A stretch of DNA of 33,601 bases from CAADGY01 sp900696665 (lineage in GTDB: Bacteria; Acidobacteriota; Terriglobia; Bryobacterales; Bryobacteraceae). The notes under the pieces are model-generated. The model was not told where the DNA came from. It searched no databases and was given only the letters and a program-made list of their open reading frames with translations. Numbering within the stretch: the stretch's first letter is position 1; each line of letters starts with the position of its first letter. Made by a program: the position numbers and the translations under genes. The DNA lies in the NCBI GenBank assembly GCA_035063885.1, contig JAPSFM010000051.1:1-33601 (forward strand). Reading direction: 5' to 3'. Positions 8,691 through 16,686 of this stretch are shown piece after piece.

Positions 8691-9893
8691 ATGCGAATAC
8701 TGCTCGCCGCCAACGCTACGTATCTGCCGCCGCGCGGTGGATCCACGCATAGCAACCTCGTCTGGCTGCACGCCCTCGCCCGCGCCGGCCATGAGTGTAG
8801 AATCGTGTCCCCTGCTCCCGACCCCCTGGTGGGTGACGACAGGATAGAGAACAAAGGGCTGACCATTGTCCGGATTGCTCATTTATCACGGCGTGCGAAG
8901 GTGGTCCGCGACGAGATCGAGGTCTTTCAGCCTGATTGGGTTCTGGTTTCTTCCGAGGATCTGAGCCGTGTATTGTTGCGCGAGGCCTATCACGCGGCGC
9001 CCGGCAGTCTGGTTTACCTGGCACATACGCCGCAGTTCTTTCCGTTCGGGCCGGAGAGCTGGAATCCGGATTCGGAAGCGACGGAGATCATACGGAGCGC
9101 GCGCGCCGTGATTGCCATCGGACATCATGTGGCCGGCTACATTGGGCAGCATGCCGGTGTACGGGCCTCTGTGATTCACCCGCCCATTTATGGATCGCCA
9201 CCATTTCCCCGCTATGGCCGGTTTGGTTCCGGCGCGATCCTGATGATCAATCCCTGCGATGTGAAAGGTATCGAGATTTTTCTGGCGGTGGCGGAGCGCT
9301 GTCCGGACTATCGATTTGAGGGGCTCACCGGCTGGGGCACGACCCGGCGCGATCTGGAGCGCATGTCGAAGTTGACGAACGTTTCCGCCCTGCAACCAGT
9401 GGCGGATATAGGCGAGGCGCTCTCGCGGGCATCGCTGTTACTGATGCCATCGCTGTGGTACGAAGGATTCGGGCTGATTGCCATGGAAGCGATGCTCGGA
9501 GGCCTTCCGGTGATTTCGAGCAATTCGGGCGGATTGGTGGAAGCAAAACGGGGAACGGGATACGTGATTCCGGTGCGGGCGATCGAGCGATACAAATCCG
9601 AGTTCGATGAGAATCACATGCCGCGCCCGGTTCTGCCGGAGCAGGATATCGAGCCCTGGGAAAGCGCTGTCCGCACATTGATGAGCGACCGGAGCGCTTG
9701 GGAACGCGAGGCGGAGCGGTCGCGCGCCGCGGCCGAAGAATTCGCATCCGGGTTGCGGGTGGAGGAATTCGAAAAGCTGCTGCTTTCGCTCAAGCCAGCC
9801 GGGCTAACGCCGCGGGCTAAGGTGCGAGCTGAGAACCTGACTCCTGCGCAGCGCGCGCTGTTGCTCGAACGCCTGCGGCGACGAAAATCGTGA
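8691..9893 (+). CDS. GT4 family glycosyltransferase with C-terminal docking-like motif
   Basis: A 400-residue retaining glycosyltransferase of family GT4 (GT-B fold). The N-terminal Rossmann domain opens MRILLAANATYLPPRGG; the C-terminal donor domain contains PSLWYEGFGLIAMEAM with the E-x7-E motif, then PVISSNSGG. There is no signal peptide or membrane segment. After the GT domain the chain ends with LTPAQRALLLERLRRR (residues 383-398), a basic amphipathic helix resembling short segments beside NRPS condensation domains. It starts 3 bases after the FkbH-ACP stop and its TGA overlaps the ATG of the next gene. The context suggests it acts on a carrier-bound acceptor. Donor sugar unknown. Confidence 0.88.
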   Translation: MRILLAANATYLPPRGGSTHSNLVWLHALARAGHECRIVSPAPDPLVGDDRIENKGLTIVRIAHLSRRAKVVRDEIEVFQPDWVLVSSEDLSRVLLREAYHAAPGSLVYLAHTPQFFPFGPESWNPDSEATEIIRSARAVIAIGHHVAGYIGQHAGVRASVIHPPIYGSPPFPRYGRFGSGAILMINPCDVKGIEIFLAVAERCPDYRFEGLTGWGTTRRDLERMSKLTNVSALQPVADIGEALSRASLLLMPSLWYEGFGLIAMEAMLGGLPVISSNSGGLVEAKRGTGYVIPVRAIERYKSEFDENHMPRPVLPEQDIEPWESAVRTLMSDRSAWEREAERSRAAAEEFASGLRVEEFEKLLLSLKPAGLTPRAKVRAENLTPAQRALLLERLRRRKS

Positions 9894-11881
9894 TGCGCGT
9901 TCTGCTGGCGCAGAATTCACTGTACTACCCATCGCACGGCGGCGGCGACAAATCGAACCGGCTCCTGATGGAGGCGCTGGCTGCGCGCGGGCATGATGCG
10001 CGCGTAGTGGCTCGGGTGGAACAATTCGGGCGTGAGGCGCATGAGAAATACCTCGATGATCTGCGCTCTCGCGGTGTGTCCGGAACCGTCACCACAGAGG
10101 GCGTCCATCTGCGCCTGTTGGGTGTGGATGTGCTCACCGTTACCTTGAATTCGCAGTTCCGCGCCGCGTTCGCCGAACAGGTGACGGCCTTCGGCCCGGA
10201 TGTCATCATAACCTCCACGGACGATCCGGCGCAGTTATTGTTTGAGATCGCCTTGCGGTCTCCCCGCGCCCGGGTGGTGCACCTGGTGCGCGCGACCATC
10301 GCGGTTCCCTTCGGCCCCGACTCGTCGTCGCCTTCGGTCGCACGGACAGGGATGCTGCGGCAGGCGGATGCCGTGGTGGGGGTCAGCGAATATGTAGCCC
10401 GCTACGTACGTGAGCACGGGAAGATGGACGCGGTGCATGTCCCCATTTCCCTGATGGACCGGGAGGAGCCTGCGATGCTGGGGAATCCGGGTAACCGGTT
10501 CGTGACGCTGGTGAATCCCTGTGCAGTGAAGGGCATTTCCATCTTCGCGTCGCTGGCAGCCAGGATGCCGGAGGTTGCATTTGCGGCGGTGCCGACGTGG
10601 GGCACGAACGCACTCGATTACGCAGAACTGCGGCGGCACGCGAACATCACCATTATTCCGCCGTCAGACAAGATCGATGACATTTTGCGGCAGACTCGTG
10701 TGCTGCTTGTGCCCTCATTGTGGGCCGAGGCGCGGTCGCGCATCGTTGTGGAGGCTATGGCCCGCGGTGTGCCGGTCATCGCCAGCGATATCGGCGGCAT
10801 CCCGGAGGCAAAACTCGGTGTTGAGTACTTGATTTCAGTGAATCCCATTTCCACCTACGAGCCCGCGGTGGATGAGCACATGGTTCCGGTGGCGAAGGTG
10901 CCGCCACAGAACATCGCTCCCTGGCAGGAGGCATTGGAAAGGCTGATACGAGATGAAACGCATTATCGCCATGTTTCGCTGCAATCGCGTGAGGCCGCGC
11001 TGGGCTATATCGCATCTTTGAGCGTGGAGCCGTTCGAGCGAATATTGGCGCGGGTGATCGCAGCGCCGAAACGCGGTGCAGCCACGCCGAAGCCGCCAGC
11101 GCTATCGCCGGAAAGACAACGGCTGCTGGCGCTGCGGTTGAGGCAGAAGTCCGCCGAGTCCGGCTGGTTCGCGGGGCCCACCAAAGGGAAACCGGTTCTC
11201 CTGTGTTTCCCCCACGCGGGAGCAGGTACGGTGCATTATCGCGGCTGGCGGGAGGCGCTGTCCGGCATCGCGCTCTGCCCCATACGTTTGCCGGGACGTG
11301 AAACCCGGATAAAGGAACCGCCAATCGACGATATGGGCACTCTGGTGAAGATGCTGGCGCCGGAAATCGAACAGCACGTGCAGGCGCCGTTCGCATTTTT
11401 CGGACACAGCATGGGCGCTGGAATCGCGTTCGAGATTGCGCGCGAGTTGCGGCGGCGTGGCGCGGCGATGCCGGCTGCTTTGTTCGTTTCGGCTGCACGG
11501 GCCCCGCAGTGGAGGCTCGGCTACCAGCCGCCACCGGAGCCCGAAGACGCGGAACTTGTGGAGCAACTGGCGCGGCTTGGGTCGATCTCGCAGGAAGTCC
11601 TGCGGCTCGCCCTACCTGTATTGCGCGCCGATACGCGGCTCTACCGGAACTATGTGTACCAGCCGGAAAACCCGCTGCCGGTTTTCCTCCGCGCATACGG
11701 CGGGGAGCAGGACGATTCGGTTCCCCGGCAGGACATCGAGGCGTGGCGCGAACAAGCCGGCGGTGCGTTCCGGATCAGGATCTTTCGCGGCGGTCATTTC
11801 TATCTCCAGGAGAACCCAGCCGCGTTCCTGTCCGCCTTGCACGCCGACCTGGATCAGGCGGGCGTCGTGGGACCCCGCTGA
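9893..11881 (+). CDS. GT4 glycosyltransferase fused to type II thioesterase
   Basis: A 662-residue fusion. Residues 1 to about 375 are a GT4 domain paralogous to the preceding gene (shared NPC-VKGI, WGT, PSLW, NI-PW segments); its E-x7-E stretch reads WAEARSRIVVEAM, lacking the usual EGFG. A linker carries LSPERQRLLALRLRQK (residues 404-419), matching the C-terminal motif of the preceding transferase. From about 430 a GrsT-like type II thioesterase follows: LLCFPHAGAG, RLPGRE, FGHSMG (Ser506), GGEQDDSV (acid) and RGGHFYL (His635), so the triad looks intact. The start is the ATG in the TGATG overlap; a GTG one codon earlier is possible. The last 28 bases overlap the convergent MFS gene. GT-TE fusions are rare; the role is probably to glycosylate and release a thioester-bound product. 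Confidence 0.88.
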   Translation: MRVLLAQNSLYYPSHGGGDKSNRLLMEALAARGHDARVVARVEQFGREAHEKYLDDLRSRGVSGTVTTEGVHLRLLGVDVLTVTLNSQFRAAFAEQVTAFGPDVIITSTDDPAQLLFEIALRSPRARVVHLVRATIAVPFGPDSSSPSVARTGMLRQADAVVGVSEYVARYVREHGKMDAVHVPISLMDREEPAMLGNPGNRFVTLVNPCAVKGISIFASLAARMPEVAFAAVPTWGTNALDYAELRRHANITIIPPSDKIDDILRQTRVLLVPSLWAEARSRIVVEAMARGVPVIASDIGGIPEAKLGVEYLISVNPISTYEPAVDEHMVPVAKVPPQNIAPWQEALERLIRDETHYRHVSLQSREAALGYIASLSVEPFERILARVIAAPKRGAATPKPPALSPERQRLLALRLRQKSAESGWFAGPTKGKPVLLCFPHAGAGTVHYRGWREALSGIALCPIRLPGRETRIKEPPIDDMGTLVKMLAPEIEQHVQAPFAFFGHSMGAGIAFEIARELRRRGAAMPAALFVSAARAPQWRLGYQPPPEPEDAELVEQLARLGSISQEVLRLALPVLRADTRLYRNYVYQPENPLPVFLRAYGGEQDDSVPRQDIEAWREQAGGAFRIRIFRGGHFYLQENPAAFLSALHADLDQAGVVGPR

Positions 11882-13173
11882 TCCGTTTCCTGTTCCGGAA
11901 CGGCAGGCGGTTCGGGGAGTCTGCCGGCGTAGTTAGCAGCCGCCCAAAACAATGCAGTCGACGTGCTGAGAACTCCGGCGATGACGCCAATTGTGCGTAC
12001 CGGGTACCGCACCGCGGCCACGCTTGCCGCGGTCATGGAGATCATCATCGCGCCGTTCAGAATCATCTCCATCGCAGAGAACACGCGTCCCCGGAAGCGG
12101 TTTGGGACGTGATGCAACAACATGGTGCGGTTCAGAATATTGTTCGTTCCCATTCCTACCCGCGATAGGGCGATAAACAGCACAGCCCACCAGACGTCAG
12201 GAGAGACGGCGAAAAGGACGTATGCGGCTCCGTGGACAAACAACAAAATGGCGATGGCATGTTTGTAGCGTGCGAAATTAAGATGGGGTCCAAGCCAATG
12301 CGCGAGAAAGCCGCCTGCGACCAGGCCGATTCCGGCGGAGCCCCAGATGAAGCCAACGCCTGAGGGCCCCAGCTTGAAAACCAGTTCACCGTACAGCGTG
12401 AACAAGATCTGCGCCGCGCCTCCACCGCTCGCCCATCCCACCAAAACAAGTGCGATGCCTAGCACCAGCGGGGTCGACCGGATATAGGCCATGCCGGAGC
12501 GGAAGTCGTCCCAGAAGGCACGCATGTTTCGCGCGGGAGCGCCCGCGCCCGCCCCGGCCCGGAAACCCGCTCCGGACGGCTTGAGCCGCGAGATCGCCCC
12601 TGCGCTGAACAGGAACGAAAAGGCATTCACGGCGAACGCGCACTCGTAACCGAATCGCATGGTGCTGGCGCCGCCCAGGAAAGCGCCGATAGAGAGCGTC
12701 AGCCATGCGGTGGTGAGCGTGAGCGCATTAGCCGTGTGAAGTTCCTCGGGCCGGGTGATATCCGGCAGAATGGCGGAACGTCCGCTGGTGAAGAACGGCG
12801 AGGCGAACATCAGACTGGCACTCAGAAAATAGAGCAGCCATTCCTGTTTGTGAGTGATCACCAGGACAAAGGCGAGCGCCGCCACGGCGCGAAAGAGATC
12901 GCTCGCGATCATGACCCGTTTGCGATCCATGCGGTCCAGCACAACCCCGGCGATCGGTCCCGCTGCGATACCACCGAGCGTGCGTGCCAGCATAACACCC
13001 CCGACCGCCGCACCCGAACCGGTGGTGTGCAATGCAAGGCTCAATACCGCGATCGTGTTGAAATGATCACCGGCTTCACTGACGATCTGGCCGAGCCATG
13101 TGTATCGATAGTTTCGGTTGCCCAGCAGGAGAGTCCAAAACGGAACGCCGGGTTGTCGGGAAGCGGTCAGCAA
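11854..13173 (-). CDS. MFS transporter, EntS/MFS_3-like exporter
   Basis: A 439-residue inner-membrane protein with 10-12 hydrophobic segments and the EntS-like opening NRNYRYTWLGQIVSEAGDHF. The segment VLDRMDRKRVMIASD is the MFS loop 2-3 signature (G-x-x-x-D-R-x-x-R/K-R). Transporters of this group export siderophores and other small secondary metabolites. A flexible Ala/Gly loop (AGAGAGAPA) lies between the two halves. The start is TTG at 13173 and there is no nearby ATG. The gene converges on, and overlaps by 28 bases, the GT-thioesterase gene, so it is not in the same transcript, but its position makes export of the locus product a reasonable inference. Confidence 0.88.
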   Translation of the reverse strand: MLTASRQPGVPFWTLLLGNRNYRYTWLGQIVSEAGDHFNTIAVLSLALHTTGSGAAVGGVMLARTLGGIAAGPIAGVVLDRMDRKRVMIASDLFRAVAALAFVLVITHKQEWLLYFLSASLMFASPFFTSGRSAILPDITRPEELHTANALTLTTAWLTLSIGAFLGGASTMRFGYECAFAVNAFSFLFSAGAISRLKPSGAGFRAGAGAGAPARNMRAFWDDFRSGMAYIRSTPLVLGIALVLVGWASGGGAAQILFTLYGELVFKLGPSGVGFIWGSAGIGLVAGGFLAHWLGPHLNFARYKHAIAILLFVHGAAYVLFAVSPDVWWAVLFIALSRVGMGTNNILNRTMLLHHVPNRFRGRVFSAMEMILNGAMMISMTAASVAAVRYPVRTIGVIAGVLSTSTALFWAAANYAGRLPEPPAVPEQETDQRGPTTPA

Positions 13174-13179
13174 TTCCCC

Positions 13180-13185
13180 AGTATA
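13180..13185 (-). promoter_or_regulatory. -10-like TATACT immediately upstream of the MFS gene
   Basis: Read on the minus strand, TATACT ends 6 nt before the TTG start. No matching -35 is seen; further upstream the + strand is a G-rich run of GG repeats (13193-13222). If used, the transcript would be leaderless or nearly so. Confidence 0.3.
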
Positions 13186-13342
13186 GGGAGATGGCGGAGG
13201 CGGCGGGAGTGGCAGTGGCGGCGCTCCGGTGCGTTGAACTGAATTTACGCGCCGAGAACAGGCGGTTGTCGAGTGAACGAAGGACGAATCTTCAACGGGT
13301 GCTTCTTAGTCTCAATTCCGTTCCCTCAGGAACATGAGCACT

Positions 13343-14851
13343 CTATGAAAGGCGGTCGAAGACCGCACCCGAGCGAAGCGGTTGAACAGAGTCAACGGAG
13401 CAGCTATCGGAATGTGCCGCCTGGAGCCACACGGCGCGCGCTTCGTCTTCTCTGCCGAGCGCTTTCAACACATGTCCAAGGTTCAGGAGCGCCTCACTGA
13501 ATTGAGAGTTCAGGGCGAGGGCCTCCCTGTAAAGTCTGACAGCATCTTCGCGCTGACCGGTCTTGTCGAGGAGCAGACCGGTGTTGAAGTATAGTTCCGC
13601 CGAGGAGTCGCCCAGATCGATGAGCCTTCCGTGTAAGTCGAGGGCTTCGTCGTAACGTCTCAATTCAATCGCGATGCCGGCCAGTCCCCGAACCGCCTCC
13701 AGGGAGCCGGGATGGAGTCTGACAGCTTCGCCGTAGTACTGGCGGGCCTCTTCCAGATCGCCGGCGCGCCAACTGCTCAGCGCCAGGTTGAGCAGGGCTT
13801 CCAGCCACTCGGGGCGGAGCCGCACCGCTGATTGAAATGCCTCGAACGCCGTCCGGGGGTCCTCCTGCGCCAGGCGCAGGCAGCCGAGGCGGAACCACGC
13901 TTCAGTGTTTTCCGGCTGAACCATCAATACTTTGGTGTATTGCTGCGCAGCGGTTTCGGCATCTCCGGCTTCTTCGAGGACACCGGCCAAAACCATGGCC
14001 AGCGGCGTGTTTCCAGGCTGTTCGCTCAAACCCTGTTCGCAACAGGCGCGCGCGTCTTCGAGAGCACCGCATTGACGCAAAGCCGGTGCAATCACAGCCG
14101 CTGCCTGTGCTTTATCGCACCGCAGCCGCATCGCCTCGAGAAACGCCTTTGCGGCCTCCAGCGGGTGGTGCGACCGGAGGAGGGAAATACCCAGATTAAA
14201 CCAGGCATTTGTATCTTCGGGAACCAGCTCAACCAGGCTTCCGCAATGGCGCGAAGCTTCCTCGTAGTCCTGCCGCCATAACGCGCAAGCAGCCAATCCC
14301 CTGATTGCAGAGGTGGATTCTGGCTGAAGAGAAATCAACCGTTCGGAATACTCGCGGGTAAGGGGCTCTTGTGCCGTCGCCATCCCGATAGCCACAAGGT
14401 TGGCAAGGACCTCTGCCGAATCCGGCTCCGAGGTGAGAATTTCTCTGTACTCCTCGATGGCTTCCTCGAATCGGGAGAGGAGTTGAAGCGCCACCGCTTT
14501 GGCAAAGCGTGCTCTGCCGGGAACCGGTGTGGCCGCGTATAGAGGCTCCAGCGCCTCGAGCGCTTTCCCGGGATTTTCCAGGTGCAGGTAGCAAATGGCC
14601 AATCCCATCAGGGCCTCCGGGGAAGCGGGATGGGTTTCGAGCGTTTGCTGAAGCAGGTCGGCGGCCTCCGTCCAGCGGCCTAACCTCTCCAGGCAAACTG
14701 CGGCATTCGTCCGTGCTGTCAGGTCCATGGAATCGAGAGAAGCGGCAGACAAAAAGCTGTTCAGGGCATCCTCGTAGGCCCCCTCGGCAAATTGTGCTTC
14801 GGCGCGCGCGACTACGTCCGCTTTTTGATCAGGCTGCAATACAAGGTTCAA
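13343..14851 (-). CDS. Tetratricopeptide repeat protein
   Basis: A 502-residue protein built almost entirely of about a dozen TPR units, recognisable by recurring W/Y-LG/NLG, A-x-x-x-F/Y and P patterns (for example ENTEAWFRLGCLRLAQED and SAELYFNTGLLLDKTGQ). It has no signal peptide or catalytic motif, so it is probably a cytoplasmic scaffold. The start is TTG at 14851, one base after the stop of the upstream gene, with AAGGGAG about 8 nt upstream; translational coupling with that gene is likely. The last residues (PLRSGAVFDRLS) are encoded by a small palindrome and look unlike TPR sequence. The function is unknown; the tight linkage to the membrane-anchored LamG-like protein suggests a joint complex. 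Confidence 0.85.
   Translation of the reverse strand: MNLVLQPDQKADVVARAEAQFAEGAYEDALNSFLSAASLDSMDLTARTNAAVCLERLGRWTEAADLLQQTLETHPASPEALMGLAICYLHLENPGKALEALEPLYAATPVPGRARFAKAVALQLLSRFEEAIEEYREILTSEPDSAEVLANLVAIGMATAQEPLTREYSERLISLQPESTSAIRGLAACALWRQDYEEASRHCGSLVELVPEDTNAWFNLGISLLRSHHPLEAAKAFLEAMRLRCDKAQAAAVIAPALRQCGALEDARACCEQGLSEQPGNTPLAMVLAGVLEEAGDAETAAQQYTKVLMVQPENTEAWFRLGCLRLAQEDPRTAFEAFQSAVRLRPEWLEALLNLALSSWRAGDLEEARQYYGEAVRLHPGSLEAVRGLAGIAIELRRYDEALDLHGRLIDLGDSSAELYFNTGLLLDKTGQREDAVRLYREALALNSQFSEALLNLGHVLKALGREDEARAVWLQAAHSDSCSVDSVQPLRSGAVFDRLS
13352..13366. repeat. Perfect hairpin in the 3' end of the TPR gene
   Basis: GCGGTC-GAA-GACCGC forms a 6-bp stem with a 3-base loop, 9 bases before the TPR stop codon. 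There is no T-tract, so a rho-independent terminator is not clear. It could be a transcript-end structure or a remnant of a small palindromic repeat read into the ORF. Confidence 0.4.
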
Positions 14852-14852
14852 G

Positions 14853-15824
14853 TTAGTGCTCTCCCTTCATGGCGGTGGGATTTGCCGCCAGTGCCGCGCA
14901 AATCCGGCCGGTCCAATCGTCCTGATGACGTATCTTCATCCAATACAGGAGGAATTTTTCCTTCACCGGTATGAGAAATCCCATTCCCCCACGCTCGAAG
15001 CGCGCGTCTGTCCAGGAATCAACAATACGGTCTTGAATAAAGAGGGTAAAGCCGGCGCCGGCTGCCCTCAATCGAATCCGGCAACTCCGGTCTGTACGGA
15101 TGCCGCCGGGGATGGAGCGGGCCACAACGTCCGTCTGCTTGCCGTCGAGGATGGTATAGCGGACAATTGTTGCTTTGGAAATGGGCTTCCATTCCGAGGG
15201 CAACAGCCGGATCGCATAGTAATTGGACAGATCCTGCGCGCGAAATACCCAGCCTGCTCCTCCGGAATCGATCGCCGCCAGAAATTCCAGTTCGTAGTCG
15301 CAGAGATGCATGGAAGGACGATACAGCGCGACTGGACTGAGCGGCTGGGAGCCCGGAGTGTGGATTCCTGAAGTGAGTTCCCACCTCTTTTCGTCCGCCC
15401 AACTGGAGAGTCCCGCCGCGAATTTTTCATCAAGCCGGATCGCGGCTCTCTGCTGAGCATGGCTCGACAAGCGGCTCCAATAGTTGCTGAACGTTCCTCT
15501 GCCATCGACTTGGCCGGACCGGAGGAACACCGCTCCCAATTGACACCGGGATACGGCGGCAGACAGGCCCAAAGCGATCAGAGTTAGACCCGTGATGCCG
15601 AAGGCAACCTTTTTCGAAACCGTGACGGGAAAGCGACGGCGCTTCGGCGCCTGGGGAACCGATGGCGGAGCAAGGCTCAAAGAGGACGCGGGGAGGATGG
15701 GCCGGAGATTTACAATGACAGGTTCGGCGGCGGCGGAACTCACGCCGGGCGCGGGACAACTCAAGTGCCGTAAAGAGACGAGGTTGTCATTCGGCGGCAT
15801 GGTGCTGATAGCATCGTGGCGCAC
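14853..15824 (-). CDS. Single-pass membrane protein with LamG/concanavalin-like domain
   Basis: A 323-residue protein that I cannot name. It has a proline-rich cytoplasmic N-terminus (about 70 residues), one membrane helix (VAFGITGLTLIALGLSAAV) and a C-terminal beta-rich domain. Segments such as GAGWVFRAQDLSNYYAIRL, GFTLFIQDRIVDSW and ERGGMGFLI follow the pattern of concanavalin-like (DUF1080/LamG) sandwiches. The domain would sit outside the inner membrane. The start is GTG at 15824; an ATG at 15800 (MPPNDN) is an equally possible start and neither has a strong ribosome site. The stop is one base before the TTG of the TPR gene, so the two form an operon. Confidence 0.75.
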   Translation of the reverse strand: MRHDAISTMPPNDNLVSLRHLSCPAPGVSSAAAEPVIVNLRPILPASSLSLAPPSVPQAPKRRRFPVTVSKKVAFGITGLTLIALGLSAAVSRCQLGAVFLRSGQVDGRGTFSNYWSRLSSHAQQRAAIRLDEKFAAGLSSWADEKRWELTSGIHTPGSQPLSPVALYRPSMHLCDYELEFLAAIDSGGAGWVFRAQDLSNYYAIRLLPSEWKPISKATIVRYTILDGKQTDVVARSIPGGIRTDRSCRIRLRAAGAGFTLFIQDRIVDSWTDARFERGGMGFLIPVKEKFLLYWMKIRHQDDWTGRICAALAANPTAMKGEH

Positions 15825-15888
15825 CTCGCCGCTGTAAGCTAGTGGGCATTACCCTTAAACAGGTGAGGGAAAGCTCGTAGGTGGCACA

Positions 15889-15913
15889 CCTGCCGGCAGA
15901 TTCCGCCGGCAGG
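15889..15913 (-). terminator. Strong hairpin downstream of carD
   Basis: CCTGCCGGC and GCCGGCAGG form a perfect 9-bp, GC-rich stem around a 7-base loop (15898-15904), 13 bases after the carD stop. No run of T follows on either strand, so it is either an atypical terminator or a 3'-end stabilising structure. The position between two minus-strand transcription units supports a transcript end. Confidence 0.5.
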
Positions 15914-15926
15914 CGCCGTACTGTTC

Positions 15927-16436
15927 CTATAGCGGCTCCGGCCAAGTCAGGCACGATTTGCTCAGTGCCTTCTGAAGCAGATCCACCGCTTCGGCCTCCC
16001 TGATTCCGCGTGATGCAGATACTTCGGTCACCAGCATCAAGCGCGCACGGTCCAGCATCTTTTTTTCACGGAAAGAAAGCGGCTTTTCCAGCTTCAGCAT
16101 GAGCAGCATCTTGAGCACTCCCGCGATCTCAAGCAAACTGCCGGCACGCATTTTCTCAGAATTTTCCTTGAAACGGTCCTTCCAGTCACTCTTGCACTGG
16201 CAGTCGCCGTCCGCAAGAAATGCGAGTACTTTACCAACTTCAACCTGTTTGGTAACTTTCCTTAGTCCAACGTCCCCGACATGGGAGAAAGGAACCACCA
16301 CCGTCATGCTGCTATAGGTGAGGCGGAGGAGGTAGAAGCGCTCGGAGTGGGTTCCAAAAGACCGGGAACTAATATTCTCTATCGTGCCAACACCGTGGTT
16401 GGGGTATACCACTTTTTCGCCGATCTGAAACGTCAT
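15927..16436 (-). CDS. carD: CarD/CdnL-family transcription regulator
   Basis: A 169-residue CarD-family protein. The N-terminal Tudor-like RNA-polymerase interaction domain begins FQIGEKVVYPNHGVGTIENI, and the rest is helical (SFREKKMLDRARLML near residue 120), as in CdnL of Myxococcus and CarD of mycobacteria, which are about 160 residues. These proteins bind the RNAP beta subunit and stabilise open complexes at housekeeping promoters such as those of rRNA genes. I chose ATG 16436 because AAGGG lies 7 nt upstream and the conserved domain starts at once; the frame is open to a GTG at 16454. It has its own AT-rich promoter region and a hairpin behind it. Confidence 0.9.
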   Translation of the reverse strand: MTFQIGEKVVYPNHGVGTIENISSRSFGTHSERFYLLRLTYSSMTVVVPFSHVGDVGLRKVTKQVEVGKVLAFLADGDCQCKSDWKDRFKENSEKMRAGSLLEIAGVLKMLLMLKLEKPLSFREKKMLDRARLMLVTEVSASRGIREAEAVDLLQKALSKSCLTWPEPL

Positions 16437-16474
16437 GCACAGACCCTTGTACACTCGTTTGGAGTTGGTACTTC

Positions 16475-16492
16475 TTCAAGCTTCAACTTGAA
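16475..16492. repeat. Inverted repeat at the predicted carD transcription start
   Basis: TTCAAG and CTTGAA flank a 6-base spacer. The predicted +1 from the promoter just upstream falls at about 16491, inside the repeat, so it could be an operator for a dimeric regulator or a 5' stem in the mRNA. Confidence 0.35.
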
Positions 16493-16497
16493 AGAGA

Positions 16498-16526
16498 ATA
16501 GTAAGCTGAAGGTGCCTTAATGTCAA
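16498..16526 (-). promoter_or_regulatory. Sigma-70-type promoter of carD
   Basis: On the minus strand TTGACA (16526-16521, perfect -35) is followed after exactly 17 bases by TACTAT (16503-16498, four of six matches to TATAAT). It lies in AT-rich DNA unlike the rest of the window and predicts a leader of about 55 nt before the ATG at 16436. It is the best -35/-10 pair I found here. Confidence 0.7.
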
Positions 16527-16686
16527 CAGTAAAGTTCAGAAATTGATAGTTTAAAGATACTTGGAAGGACGATGTTTCCCGAACGTGCAGTAGTTCTAAC
16601 AGATATGGGAATTTACGAACAATAGGCAAACCCTACTTACCACCCTCGAGCAGTGGTACGCCGATAAAATGTGCCGTCCGGACCGT

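Noticed and set aside
10776..11696. 306-codon minus-strand frame inside the GT-thioesterase gene
   Set aside because: Arg/Ala/Pro-rich shadow of a gene with intact GT and thioesterase motifs.
6540..11881. A complete PKS/NRPS gene cluster
   Set aside because: No ketosynthase, acyltransferase, condensation or adenylation domain occurs in the window.
13193..13222. G-quadruplex upstream of the MFS gene
   Set aside because: The GG runs could only form a weak two-tetrad structure; such runs are expected in GC-rich DNA.
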